A stretch of DNA of 64,000 nucleotides. Origin: Sphingobacterium prati. GTDB taxonomy: Bacteria > Bacteroidota > Bacteroidia > Sphingobacteriales > Sphingobacteriaceae. The DNA lies in the NCBI RefSeq assembly GCF_013167215.1, contig NZ_JABJWY010000034.1, positions 372,001-436,000 of the forward strand. Direction: 5' to 3'. The position numbers were made by a program, and so were the translations under genes. The notes beneath the pieces are model-generated. The model was not told the origin of the DNA and did not search any database. It saw only the letters and a list, made by a program, of their open reading frames with translations. Below are positions 1 through 9,251 of this stretch, piece after piece (the stretch's first letter is position 1; each line of letters starts with the position of its first letter).

Positions 1-2106
1 CAATTTATAGCTAAATTCAAGGTGTTGATGCATACCGTAGCTTGGTGAAGAAAAGCTAAATCGGAAAGAGTTGAAAACAGCAGGTAGCTGTAGCAGGCTA
101 TCTTTGAGGGACTTTCCGGACTGCTTTACTCTCAAAGTATTCGAAAAAAAACCTGCAAAAATCAGGCTGTCTTCTTTCCCTGTAGCGACAATTTGAGATA
201 ACATAGCGATAGGTTTAATGCTTTGCTTTAGGTATTTATCATAATTGATGTGTATCGCTCCTTTTTCTGCACCCACATAGATATTATTTCGATCAAAACT
301 ATAAATATGCTCGAAGCCAGTCGTATTCATCCCCGCTATTTCCGGAAAATTAATCAAATGATATGTTTCACGCCCAGAATCAAAACGTCCCACACCAACC
401 GTTTTCTTTGTGCAAAACCAGACATTTCCATCTTGATCATCTTTTAAATAGCGTATCGTTAAATCTTTAAATGCAGCGAACTGCTTCGAGGGCATAAACA
501 TCTTTTTTGTATAATCATACTGGTAGAGTCCTTTTTCTGTCGCAAACACGACTTGATTTTTTATTTTAAATACATAATTCTGGTAATCTGCCGGCAAACC
601 ATTTTTTTGTGTGTAGAGTTCTGCCCGGTAGGATCTTGTATCCTTCGAAAGCGTGATACGATAGATCCCACGATACGGATGCGAAGCCCATATCGTGCCA
701 TTTTCATCCTGCTCAAGGAAGCGAAAGGAATCTGACAGTCCATCCAGTGGGCCTTTGGTCGAGAAAGTCCCTTGCTGAAAATCCAATAACTCTAGCCCTT
801 GATAAGTTCCAATTAAACTTTCTTTGATCGGATATACCATATTGAGGGGAAGCAACTTCCAAGTCCCGATGCCCTGGCTTAGTGGTTTGATAGAATGCCC
901 TAAGATCTGAAATAAGCCTTTATTGTGGCCAAGCAATAACTGACCATTGAGCTGTTCAAGGCGCCAGGCTTCTCCACCATCGCTGCCCTGAAGAAGGGAA
1001 AAGACGGATGGCGATCGGCTTTGATCTGCTAACTTGCTTTTTATATCTGCATAATATACGCCGTTGGAAGACGAAAGATAAAGTACATTATTAAAGATTA
1101 GGACGGAATATCCAGTTACATCATTTTCCATATTTGGTCTGAGATACCGAATAGCGCTTCCATAGCTTATCACAGAAATCACATTATCCGTACCGATCCA
1201 TATATTCTTTTGCCGGTCCACGAAGACTGCGGTGACATTCTTATTTTGCAAACCTTCTCTGACACCAATCTGTTGTATGGTCTTCCCCGCGAGGTCACGT
1301 ATGTGGCAACCTTCTTTTGCATTGCCAACAACAAAGGTTGAATCATCAATTTTCGCCAGGGATGGTGTATAACTGCCGTCGCTATGTTGTACATTCAATC
1401 GCATCAATTTCCTATTCTGCAAGGCATAGGTTTCATTATTTAAGGTTGACACCAACATACGATCTTTGCCAAAAGGCATCAATGAAGCTATTTTCACATT
1501 CTTAAAGGGCAGGTCTTTTAGATAAGGAGTCCATTTATTGTCGCGAAACTCCAACAACCCATTCTTCTTATCCTGTGCATAGAGCGTCCCCGCAGATTGT
1601 CCCATATAATACCATTCTACAGCGGCAGGATGTGCTTGAATCTTTTGTCCCTTTAGTTCAAATATCACGTTGGTCCCGCGAAAAAAAACCGATTGGCCTA
1701 CGCCAACGGTATTCCAGATATCTGCAAAGTTCCTGTATTTTTCGGGAACCAAATCCTGCAATGACCGATAGACTAAACCCGATTGCGGTGAGCGCTCAAA
1801 ATATCCGAAATCACCTTGCCCGCCAACATAAATTCGATCGTCGGCATCAATCCAGATCGAACGGATATTGGTGTGATTGGGCAGGGAAAATGTTTTCCAA
1901 TATCGTCCGTCAAAGGTCAGCAGCCCTTCGCTGTTACCAAAGTACATGATGCCATGACTATCCTGTTTGATATCCCAGGTGCGGCTCCCGCCTTGGTATA
2001 TGGATTTACTATAATTGTAGACCAAAGGCAAGCCAAGCAAATCCTGTGCAAGCGCATTCGAAAAAGCAGAAAATAGCATAAAAAAAAGGATGGCAAAACA
2101 CTTCAT
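1..2106 (-). CDS. Propeller-type sensor/regulator with Y_Y_Y domain, C-terminus cut by window edge
   Basis: Reading the minus strand from ATG at 2106 gives 702 codons without a stop, running off the left edge. It opens with a signal peptide (MKCFAILFFMLFSAFSNALA, cut before Q). Repeated blades of the two-component-regulator propeller type follow, for example DGRYWKTF, IWIDADDRIYVGGQGDFGYF and ENGTIWASHPYRGIYRI. The last visible residues, LEFSYKL, look like the start of a Y_Y_Y (triple tyrosine) domain. In this family a transmembrane helix and a cytoplasmic output domain follow, often a LuxR-type HTH or, in hybrid sensors, a kinase; the output domain is outside the window. It is divergent from susC, so control of that glycan locus is a reasonable inference. 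Confidence 0.85.
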   Translation of the reverse strand, partial: MKCFAILFFMLFSAFSNALAQDLLGLPLVYNYSKSIYQGGSRTWDIKQDSHGIMYFGNSEGLLTFDGRYWKTFSLPNHTNIRSIWIDADDRIYVGGQGDFGYFERSPQSGLVYRSLQDLVPEKYRNFADIWNTVGVGQSVFFRGTNVIFELKGQKIQAHPAAVEWYYMGQSAGTLYAQDKKNGLLEFRDNKWTPYLKDLPFKNVKIASLMPFGKDRMLVSTLNNETYALQNRKLMRLNVQHSDGSYTPSLAKIDDSTFVVGNAKEGCHIRDLAGKTIQQIGVREGLQNKNVTAVFVDRQKNIWIGTDNVISVISYGSAIRYLRPNMENDVTGYSVLIFNNVLYLSSSNGVYYADIKSKLADQSRSPSVFSLLQGSDGGEAWRLEQLNGQLLLGHNKGLFQILGHSIKPLSQGIGTWKLLPLNMVYPIKESLIGTYQGLELLDFQQGTFSTKGPLDGLSDSFRFLEQDENGTIWASHPYRGIYRITLSKDTRSYRAELYTQKNGLPADYQNYVFKIKNQVVFATEKGLYQYDYTKKMFMPSKQFAAFKDLTIRYLKDDQDGNVWFCTKKTVGVGRFDSGRETYHLINFPEIAGMNTTGFEHIYSFDRNNIYVGAEKGAIHINYDKYLKQSIKPIAMLSQIVATGKEDSLIFAGFFSNTLRVKQSGKSLKDSLLQLPAVFNSFRFSFSSPSYGMHQHLEFSYKL

Positions 2107-2147
2107 AATAATTCCCTTCAATTGGCTGACGTAAACTTGACGTACCT

Positions 2148-2155
2148 CAAATATA
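2148..2155 (-). promoter_or_regulatory. Candidate -7 promoter element of the propeller regulator
   Basis: The minus strand reads TATATTTG, an exact match to the Bacteroidetes primary sigma -7 consensus TAnnTTTG, 42 bases before the regulator start. No clear TTTG -33 element lies at the usual distance. Confidence 0.5.
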
Positions 2156-2231
2156 TTGAATTATAGCCGAAAAAGCCAATATGAAGTAGTGTTGTAGTAC
2201 CTTTAAAATTCGTCAATCATATCTGTAAGGC

Positions 2232-2239
2232 TAATTTTG
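2232..2239 (+). promoter_or_regulatory. Candidate -7 promoter element of susC
   Basis: TAATTTTG matches TAnnTTTG and lies 45 bases before the chosen susC ATG at 2285. An in-frame TTG at 2237 falls inside this element, which argues against that upstream start. Confidence 0.5.
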
Positions 2240-2284
2240 ATTCTTGATAATTATAAACAATTCCTAAATTTCAATTCATTACAC

Positions 2285-5200
2285 ATGAAAAATAATATCA
2301 GTATTATTGCCAGTACTGTGCTGTTCTCTTGCCTAACGAATATGGTAAGTGCACAGAGCAGAACAATCAGTGGGCGGATTATAAACGAGCAGGGTAATCC
2401 TCTCATCGCCAGCATTATTGTACAGGGAAACTCTAAAATAGGCACAAGTAGCAACGAAAATGGGGACTTTACACTCACCATTCCCTCCAACTTAAATTAT
2501 GTGATCATCTCATCACTGGGATATGAAACGAAAACAGTACCCTTAAACGGAACTACCTTAACTATTCAACTCAAACAAAAAGGAGATTTCAATCTCGATG
2601 AAGTCGTTGTCGTGGGTTATGGTACCCAACGCAAAGGCGACCTAACCGCCCCAATTGGCACAGTAAATATGGAAGAAATGGTCAAACGTACCGTTTCCAA
2701 TCCAATGGAAGCGCTACAAGGTACTGTTGCAGGTGTGCAAATCGTAAGTTCGGGGGCACCAGGCTCATCACCATCCGTTCGTGTCCGTGGGGTGGGGTCC
2801 TTTAATAACGAAAGCCCCCTATATGTTGTGGACGGAATGTTCATGGATAATATTGACTTCCTGAATTCAAATGATATTGCTGACATCTCTGTTTTAAAGG
2901 ACGCTTCGGGTGCTGCAATTTATGGAGTACGTGCCGCAAATGGTGTTATTTTAGTCACCACAAAAAAAGGAAGCTTAAACATGAAATCAAAAATTACCTA
3001 TAATGGTTTCGCCGGTTTTCAGACAGCAACAAATGTTTTGAAGATGGCCAATGCACGACAATATGCTGCTTACGCAACTGCAATTGGCAATGAGGCATTT
3101 GTAAAAAGTTCCGTAGAAAAGTATGGTGGAACCGAAAGCAACCCAGCCATGGACACCGACTGGTTCAACGAACTCCTGCGCTCCAAAGCCCTGATCACCA
3201 ACCATAACCTCGACATCATGGGCGGATCCGATAAAATCACCTATTCCATGGGACTTAATTACGTCAAACAGGATGGAATTATGGATGCAAGCAATAAGAA
3301 CCAAAAATACAATATCCGCATGCAGGCGGATGCCAAAGTAACAGACTGGTTAAAGGCGGGTTTTAGTGCGCATTTCAATAACTTTAAAACCTACTCGCCG
3401 AATAATGCCGCCTTTAGACAAGCTTATTTCGCCTCTCCACTCTATCCGGTCTATGATCCTTCCTTGGAACTTGCCAAACCAGAGAAATTTGGCTCGAGTA
3501 CAGCGATCGGCATGCAATCTGGCTTTTGGTACAACAATCCCATTGCAACGGCCTTTTACAATACAAACCAAACAAAGGGTTTCCAGATCCTGCCCACCGT
3601 CTATCTGGAAGCAACATTGTGGAAGGACAAGATCACTTTTCGTTCGCAGCTCAGCCAACGGTATCAGTCCACACACAATATAAACTATAATCCGGTCTAT
3701 TACATTGATAATGATCAGCGCAACGATCGCTCCTTTTTACGTTCAGCACAAGCACGCAATACCAATTATATTCTAGATAACCTCTTAACGTATAAAGATC
3801 AGGCAGGTAAGCATCATTGGTCCCTGCTATTAGGCCAGTCTTCACGTGAGGAACGCTGGCGTGAAACTTGGGTTCAGGCCAATGATGTACCGGCATCTGA
3901 GGAGTTCTGGTATGTAGGTGTCGATGCACAAGGCACAGGTTCAGCCACAGGTTATGGAGAGAAAGGATCTCGAAATGCAGGAATATCGTACTTCACCAGA
4001 GGTACTTATGACTATGACAGCAAGTATTTACTGACTGCGACATTCCGCGCGGACGGAAGTTCTAAATACCAAACGAAATGGGGCTATTTCCCATCGGTAG
4101 GTCTGGGCTGGGTATTGACACGGGAAAAGTTCATGGAAAACCAAAAGCTCTTCAATCAGTTAAAGATCCGTGGAAGTTGGGGTAAATTGGGGAACGATGG
4201 TATCCAACCCAATGCAGGTTATGCGACGATCTACTCTGGCAACAACTACTCGGGTATATTTGGCAGCGAGGGATTAACAAATGGTATCCGAGTACCAGGA
4301 TACCGCGTCGGACGTTTTTTCACCCAAGTTCGCTGGGAAGTTGTTGAAGAATGGGATGGCGGTCTAGACTTTGCTCTATTGAACAACCGTTTGACAGGGT
4401 CAGTAGATTATTACCACCGCACGACAAATGATCTTGCTTTTAGCCGGCCTATCCCCTTTTCCTGGGATCGTGTCTATGGAAACTGGGGCAGTGTGACAAA
4501 CAGTGGCTGGGAAATTGGTTTGCAATGGAAAGACAAGGTCGGTGACTTTGGGTATGCAATAGGCGGAAACCTGACCACGCTAAAAAATCGGGTAAAGAAT
4601 CTTGGCGGACTGGAAAATATCATGAATGGTTATCCGGAATGGTCAGCAGAATTCCCGGCACGGATAGAACTTAATCAGCCAATCAACTTCTATTATGGCT
4701 ATGAAGTCGCAGGGGTCTACCAAAACCAGAATCAGATTGATTCGGATCCTATCGCAAAAAAATACAATCAACAAAATCCAAATACACCGATTTTACCAGG
4801 ATATCTTCAGTACAAGGATCAGAACAACAATGGTGAACTTGACGAAAAAGACCGCGTAAACCTCGGTAATTACCTTCCCACTGTTGCCTATGGATTTAAC
4901 CTAGCATTTGATTACAAAAAATTTGATTTAAGTGTTGCAATTCAAGGAGTAGCCGGCAACAAGATCCATAACCTTAATCGTGCAATGCGTCGGAAATACA
5001 ATCAGATGAACGCAGATGCCGCATTCATCGAAAATCTCTGGACCGAAGAAGGAAGCAGTAATACACATCCCTCCGCAAAAGGTTCCGTTGCACCATGGAA
5101 TCTTCAAGCAAGTTCTTTTTTTGTTGAAAGCGGAGCTTACCTACGGATACAGAATATACAATTGGGCTATAATTTTGATCTGAACAAAATACCGGTGCGT

Positions 5201-5338
5201 ATATTCGCCACAGCTGACCGGCCTTTCATTTTCACCAAATACAATGGATTTACGCCAGAAATATCCGGAATGGGATTCGATGCCAATGTGTATCCGATCG
5301 CCTCTACGTATAGTTTAGGTGTCAAAGTATCGTTCTAA
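2285..5338 (+). CDS. SusC/RagA-family TonB-dependent outer-membrane transporter
   Basis: This 1017-residue protein imports oligosaccharides across the outer membrane with its SusD partner. The ATG at 2285 is preferred because it gives a clean signal peptide (MKNNISIIASTVLFSCLTNMVSA, cut before QS). A carboxypeptidase-regulatory-like domain (about 25-95) follows, then the SusC signature stretch DEVVVVGYGTQRKGDLTAPI, a plug domain (to about 230) containing SPSVRVRGVGSFNNESPLYV, and a 22-strand-type barrel to the terminal Phe (GVKVSF). The length is typical. It lies 25 bases before susD and in one run with a beta-glucanase gene, so laminarin-like beta-1,3-glucan is the probable cargo. The substrate is inferred from the neighbour enzyme. 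Confidence 0.95.
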   Translation: MKNNISIIASTVLFSCLTNMVSAQSRTISGRIINEQGNPLIASIIVQGNSKIGTSSNENGDFTLTIPSNLNYVIISSLGYETKTVPLNGTTLTIQLKQKGDFNLDEVVVVGYGTQRKGDLTAPIGTVNMEEMVKRTVSNPMEALQGTVAGVQIVSSGAPGSSPSVRVRGVGSFNNESPLYVVDGMFMDNIDFLNSNDIADISVLKDASGAAIYGVRAANGVILVTTKKGSLNMKSKITYNGFAGFQTATNVLKMANARQYAAYATAIGNEAFVKSSVEKYGGTESNPAMDTDWFNELLRSKALITNHNLDIMGGSDKITYSMGLNYVKQDGIMDASNKNQKYNIRMQADAKVTDWLKAGFSAHFNNFKTYSPNNAAFRQAYFASPLYPVYDPSLELAKPEKFGSSTAIGMQSGFWYNNPIATAFYNTNQTKGFQILPTVYLEATLWKDKITFRSQLSQRYQSTHNINYNPVYYIDNDQRNDRSFLRSAQARNTNYILDNLLTYKDQAGKHHWSLLLGQSSREERWRETWVQANDVPASEEFWYVGVDAQGTGSATGYGEKGSRNAGISYFTRGTYDYDSKYLLTATFRADGSSKYQTKWGYFPSVGLGWVLTREKFMENQKLFNQLKIRGSWGKLGNDGIQPNAGYATIYSGNNYSGIFGSEGLTNGIRVPGYRVGRFFTQVRWEVVEEWDGGLDFALLNNRLTGSVDYYHRTTNDLAFSRPIPFSWDRVYGNWGSVTNSGWEIGLQWKDKVGDFGYAIGGNLTTLKNRVKNLGGLENIMNGYPEWSAEFPARIELNQPINFYYGYEVAGVYQNQNQIDSDPIAKKYNQQNPNTPILPGYLQYKDQNNNGELDEKDRVNLGNYLPTVAYGFNLAFDYKKFDLSVAIQGVAGNKIHNLNRAMRRKYNQMNADAAFIENLWTEEGSSNTHPSAKGSVAPWNLQASSFFVESGAYLRIQNIQLGYNFDLNKIPVRIFATADRPFIFTKYNGFTPEISGMGFDANVYPIASTYSLGVKVSF

Positions 5339-5363
5339 CTATTAACCCTTTAATTTAAACTGC

Positions 5364-6914
5364 ATGAAAACTTTTAAATATATCCTGATTGCAAGCTGTT
5401 TAGGCATTTCTTTTGGCCTATCGAGCTGTAGTAAATTTTTGGACAAACCCTTAGAAAACCAACAGCGTTCTGAGGAGATCGATTACAGCAATACCGCTTT
5501 GATGTATGGCCCTGTCTCCGGTGTATATCGTTCGGCTTCAGATGATAATCTGGTGCACTGGATTGACCTTTCCATTCGTTGTATGCGCGATGACGACTAC
5601 CAACAGGCTGCACCAAATCCAAATGACAACCCCGAATTAATGGGTATCAAAAATTTTCAAAATGATGTCACGATTCAATCGTATTGGGGATTAAATCAAT
5701 CTTGGATCAGTTATTACAGCCTTGTTATTGCAGCAAACAATGCATTGATCGAACTGGATAACTTCGCTGCAAAAATCCCCGCATCAAATACAGCTGACAT
5801 AAAACTCAATAAACAATACAAAGCCGAAGTCAGATTTCTAAGGGCATATGCCCATCTCATGGCATCACGTCTGTTTGGAAATGTACCTATTTTAATTGAC
5901 AGCGATAATATCGGTCGCCTGGCCACAATCAATAAAAGTACAGCCGCAGAGGTTCGCCAATTTATCCTTGATGAAATGAATGCCTGTTTGGAGGATCTTG
6001 AAGACGCACGTCCTAATCAGTCCAAGCACGTTGGTGCGGTAACACGATATTCCGCGCTTCTTTTAAAAGCGAAAGCCGCAGCAGATTTGGCGGGAAATGA
6101 TAACGGAAGTACCTATTGGAACGATGTCCTTGATGCCACAAACAAAATTATTGCGAGTGGCAAATTTTCCTTATACCCCAACTATTATGAGCTTTTTAAA
6201 ATTCCGGGAAAACTATCCAATGAATCTATCTTTGAACTGCAATATTCCGATTTTGGATTAGGAACCGGGGATATTGTTCGTCCCGGTGTTGATTGGGGAA
6301 CGTTTTTCAAGTGGCAAGGTCCTTCAGGTGATCAAAAAGGGAGTCCTATTTCTGGTGCCGGCTGGGTCCCACCTTCACAGAATATTGTTGATTTCTTAAC
6401 CAATAGAGGCGAAACCGAACGGCTAAAAACGACAATCTTATATTGTGGCATCAACGGCAACCCAGCAACTACGGCAACAACACCAAGCGGCGATGTTGTC
6501 TATGGGAATCCATTCGGCGTCAAATATTTCAACGGCAAAGCCTATCTTCCAAAATCACAGATGACGGCAGGTCGAATGGAATATGGAGCGAACAATAATG
6601 TGCGTATATTACGTTACGCGGATGTACTTTTATTAAATGCAGAGGCCAAAGTCAGAAAGGGACAAAATGGTGATGAGCCTTTTCGTCTGATACGTGAACG
6701 TGCCAAACTAACAGCAATTACAAATGTCACTTTAAACCAGATTTTGGACGAACGCCGCGCCGAATTTGCCTGTGAATGGTGGGGCGAGCGGTTCAATGAC
6801 CTGGTCCGTACAGGACGGGCAAAAGAAGTATTCGGTGCAAAATTCACTCCCGGTGTAAGTGAGTTCCTCCCTATACCACAAACTCAAATAGATGCAAATC
6901 CTAACTTTCGATAA
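5364..6914 (+). CDS. SusD/RagB-family nutrient-binding outer-membrane lipoprotein
   Basis: This 516-residue surface lipoprotein caps the SusC channel and binds glycan. A lipobox ends in LSSC (Cys22) and is followed by KFLDKP, typical of the family. The N-terminal SusD-like region includes the TPR-like helices (AEVRFLRAYAHLMASRLFGNVP, about 155-175). The C-terminal RagB/SusD half ends with the conserved DERRAEFACEWWGERFNDLVRTG segment and FLPIPQTQIDANPN. It sits 25 bases after susC, and its stop codon abuts the next ATG, so the three genes are surely co-transcribed. Confidence 0.95.
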   Translation: MKTFKYILIASCLGISFGLSSCSKFLDKPLENQQRSEEIDYSNTALMYGPVSGVYRSASDDNLVHWIDLSIRCMRDDDYQQAAPNPNDNPELMGIKNFQNDVTIQSYWGLNQSWISYYSLVIAANNALIELDNFAAKIPASNTADIKLNKQYKAEVRFLRAYAHLMASRLFGNVPILIDSDNIGRLATINKSTAAEVRQFILDEMNACLEDLEDARPNQSKHVGAVTRYSALLLKAKAAADLAGNDNGSTYWNDVLDATNKIIASGKFSLYPNYYELFKIPGKLSNESIFELQYSDFGLGTGDIVRPGVDWGTFFKWQGPSGDQKGSPISGAGWVPPSQNIVDFLTNRGETERLKTTILYCGINGNPATTATTPSGDVVYGNPFGVKYFNGKAYLPKSQMTAGRMEYGANNNVRILRYADVLLLNAEAKVRKGQNGDEPFRLIRERAKLTAITNVTLNQILDERRAEFACEWWGERFNDLVRTGRAKEVFGAKFTPGVSEFLPIPQTQIDANPNFR

Positions 6915-8966
6915 ATGATGACAGCAGGAAGACTACTCGCTTTTCTATTGCTCAACCTTCTCTTCCTTCCCATCGGATGGGGACAGCAAGGGAAACCCGT
7001 TAAAACAACAATTACTAAGGTCGGCGGTGGCTTTACAATCATGCGCAACGGGCGGCCCTACTTCATCAAAGGGGCGGGCGGAACAAGCAATATGGAACAA
7101 TTAAAAGCGTATGGAGGTAACTCCATACGCACATGGAGCCCTTACCAAGCAGATGAAATCCTAAATAAAGCACAACAGCTGGGACTTACGGTAACTCTGG
7201 GTCTAGACGTGAAAACAGAACGGCATGGCTTCGATTACAACGACCCAGCGGCTGTTGCAAAACAAAAAGAATACCTGCGCACAGTGATCCTGAAATACAA
7301 AGATCATCCGGCCCTATTGGCCTGGGGAATCGGCAATGAACTCAACTTGCATTACAGTAATCCCAAGGTCTGGGATGCCGTCAATGCTATTGCTGAGATG
7401 ATCCATGAATTAGATCCCAATCACTTAGTCACCACGATGCTCGCCGGTATAAATCAAAAGGAAATTGATTATATCAAAACCAAATGTCCAGCATTGGACC
7501 TCATTGCCGTACAAGTGTACGGCGGACTTGCCTCCGTTCCTGAACAATTGCAAAAAACAGGCTGGAACAAACCCTATATCGTGACAGAATGGGGCCCTAC
7601 TGGTCACTGGGAAAGCCTCCAAACACCTTGGGGCGCATCGATTGAAGAGACCAGCCACGAGAAAGCAGCCGTTTACAAAAGTCGATACGAAGCCGCTATC
7701 GGTCAGGACAAAAACTGTCTAGGTTCTTATGTCTTTCTGTGGGGACAGAAGCAAGAACGGACACCGACCTGGTATGGGTTGTTTACCGAAGCTGGCGAAG
7801 AAAATGAGGTTGTCGATGTGATGCATTACCTCTGGTCAGGAAAATGGCCAGACAATCGGGCTCCGCAGCTGGACTCTTTTTTATTGGACAACAGGCAGGC
7901 AAAAGATTTTATCTATCTTGAATCGGGTGAAACCTATCCCATGGAAGTCTTTGTACGGGATCCCGATGGGGATAAATTAAGGATACGCTGGGAACTTCTC
8001 CATGAGAGCACCGACCTTAAAGAAGGTGGTGACCGTGAAGAACGGCCACAGGCACTAGCCGGATTTATCAAAAATAGAACAGACGACAAGGGTACATTAA
8101 CTGCTCCTTCCAAAGAAGGTGCCTATCGGCTATTTGTATATGCAAGCGATGGAAATAACAACGTTGCGACGGCAAATATCCCCTTTTATGTGAAATCAAC
8201 TCTAAATAAGACCGGCGGCAGAGCCTATCACTTTTCGCCGGTACCGGTATGGTCCGATGAATTTAATTACTCGGGTTTACCGGATAAAAGCAAATGGTCC
8301 TACGATATCGGTTCTCTCTATGACGGCTGGGGAAACAATGAATTACAATATTATATGGAAGCTTCACGATCAAATTCCCTAGTACAGGATGGCGTCCTGA
8401 AGATTACAGCGAAAAAAGAAAATAAAGGCGGTAAATCCTATACCTCCGCACGGCTGACCAGCAAGAATAAAGGGGATTTCACTTACGGTAGATTTGAGGC
8501 CCGGGCAAAACTGCCACTAGGTCGCGGTTCCTGGCCTGCGATCTGGATGCTTCCTACCGATCGAAAATATGGAGACTGGCCTAATTCTGGGGAAATAGAT
8601 ATCCTTGAACATGTCGGATACGATCAGGATATCGTTCATATTTCTACCCATACCAAATCGTATAACCATGGTATAAATACACAAAAAACCAGCAAAAAAA
8701 AGGTGTCTGGTGTTTCTGATGACTTTCACACCTATCGTATAGACTGGACACCAAGCTACATCAAAGGTTTTGTTGATGAGTGGGAGATTTTCAACGTTGA
8801 AAATGAAAACAAGGGTTTTAACGAATGGCCCTTTGACCAAAAATTCCATTGGTTAATCAATTTGGCTGTTGGTGGCAATTGGGGAGGCAAAGAAGGTATC
8901 GACGATACGATATTCCCGATAACATTTGAAATTGACTACGTTCGTGTCTATGATTTATTAAAGTAA
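6915..8966 (+). CDS. Bimodular beta-glucanase: TIM-barrel glycosidase plus GH16 laminarinase-like domain
   Basis: This 683-residue secreted enzyme has a signal peptide up to about residue 24. Residues 35-310 form a TIM-barrel hydrolase resembling GH2/GH5-type catalytic domains: GIGNELNLHY supplies a candidate acid/base Glu142 and IVTEWGPTG a candidate nucleophile Glu225. A beta-sandwich linker (about 315-430) follows. Residues 445-683 are GH16, with the catalytic signature GEIDILEH (Glu560, Asp562, Glu565) and WPAIWMLP. GH16 members with this signature cleave beta-1,3 or mixed-linked glucans. The ATG directly follows the susD stop. The specificity of the first domain cannot be decided from sequence alone; it may trim the products made by the GH16 domain. 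Confidence 0.92.
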   Translation: MMTAGRLLAFLLLNLLFLPIGWGQQGKPVKTTITKVGGGFTIMRNGRPYFIKGAGGTSNMEQLKAYGGNSIRTWSPYQADEILNKAQQLGLTVTLGLDVKTERHGFDYNDPAAVAKQKEYLRTVILKYKDHPALLAWGIGNELNLHYSNPKVWDAVNAIAEMIHELDPNHLVTTMLAGINQKEIDYIKTKCPALDLIAVQVYGGLASVPEQLQKTGWNKPYIVTEWGPTGHWESLQTPWGASIEETSHEKAAVYKSRYEAAIGQDKNCLGSYVFLWGQKQERTPTWYGLFTEAGEENEVVDVMHYLWSGKWPDNRAPQLDSFLLDNRQAKDFIYLESGETYPMEVFVRDPDGDKLRIRWELLHESTDLKEGGDREERPQALAGFIKNRTDDKGTLTAPSKEGAYRLFVYASDGNNNVATANIPFYVKSTLNKTGGRAYHFSPVPVWSDEFNYSGLPDKSKWSYDIGSLYDGWGNNELQYYMEASRSNSLVQDGVLKITAKKENKGGKSYTSARLTSKNKGDFTYGRFEARAKLPLGRGSWPAIWMLPTDRKYGDWPNSGEIDILEHVGYDQDIVHISTHTKSYNHGINTQKTSKKKVSGVSDDFHTYRIDWTPSYIKGFVDEWEIFNVENENKGFNEWPFDQKFHWLINLAVGGNWGGKEGIDDTIFPITFEIDYVRVYDLLK

Positions 8967-8993
8967 GATTTCATTCCGTCGTTCTCGTATAAA

Positions 8994-9033
8994 ACCAAAC
9001 TGCTTGTCAAATCACCTTGACGGGCAGTTTGGT
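8994..9033 (+). terminator. Terminator hairpin of the SusCD-glucanase operon
   Basis: Arms at 8994-9010 and 9017-9033 pair over 17 positions, with two G-U pairs and a 6-base loop, 27 bases after the glucanase stop. Confidence 0.7.
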
Positions 9034-9133
9034 GTTTGTGACTAGCGCTCTGCCTGAATCGCTGACAGGTAAAGGTAATTAATCTGTCCATTATTTTTTT
9101 TGTTAAAAACACCAAAAAGTAAGAACCTATTTA

Positions 9134-9141
9134 TACTTTTG
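9134..9141 (+). promoter_or_regulatory. Candidate -7 element before the threonine aldolase gene
   Basis: TACTTTTG fits TAnnTTTG, 110 bases before the ATG. Nothing else recognisable was seen between the upstream terminator and the gene. Confidence 0.35.
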
Positions 9142-9251
9142 AATCCACAAACAGCCATGGCCTTTTCTGTTCTCTGGTTTCTAATATAAGGATCAGGAAG
9201 ACTACCGTAGCCGTTGGTGAATTAGAAGATACCTGAACTAAAACACTTATT

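Noticed and set aside
1..2106. Suspected pseudogene, because no complete reading frame exists here
   Set aside because: The minus frame is open for 702 codons and is simply truncated by the window edge.
2237..2284. Upstream TTG start of susC adding 16 residues
   Set aside because: The TTG is inside the -7 box and the extension would mask the signal peptide.
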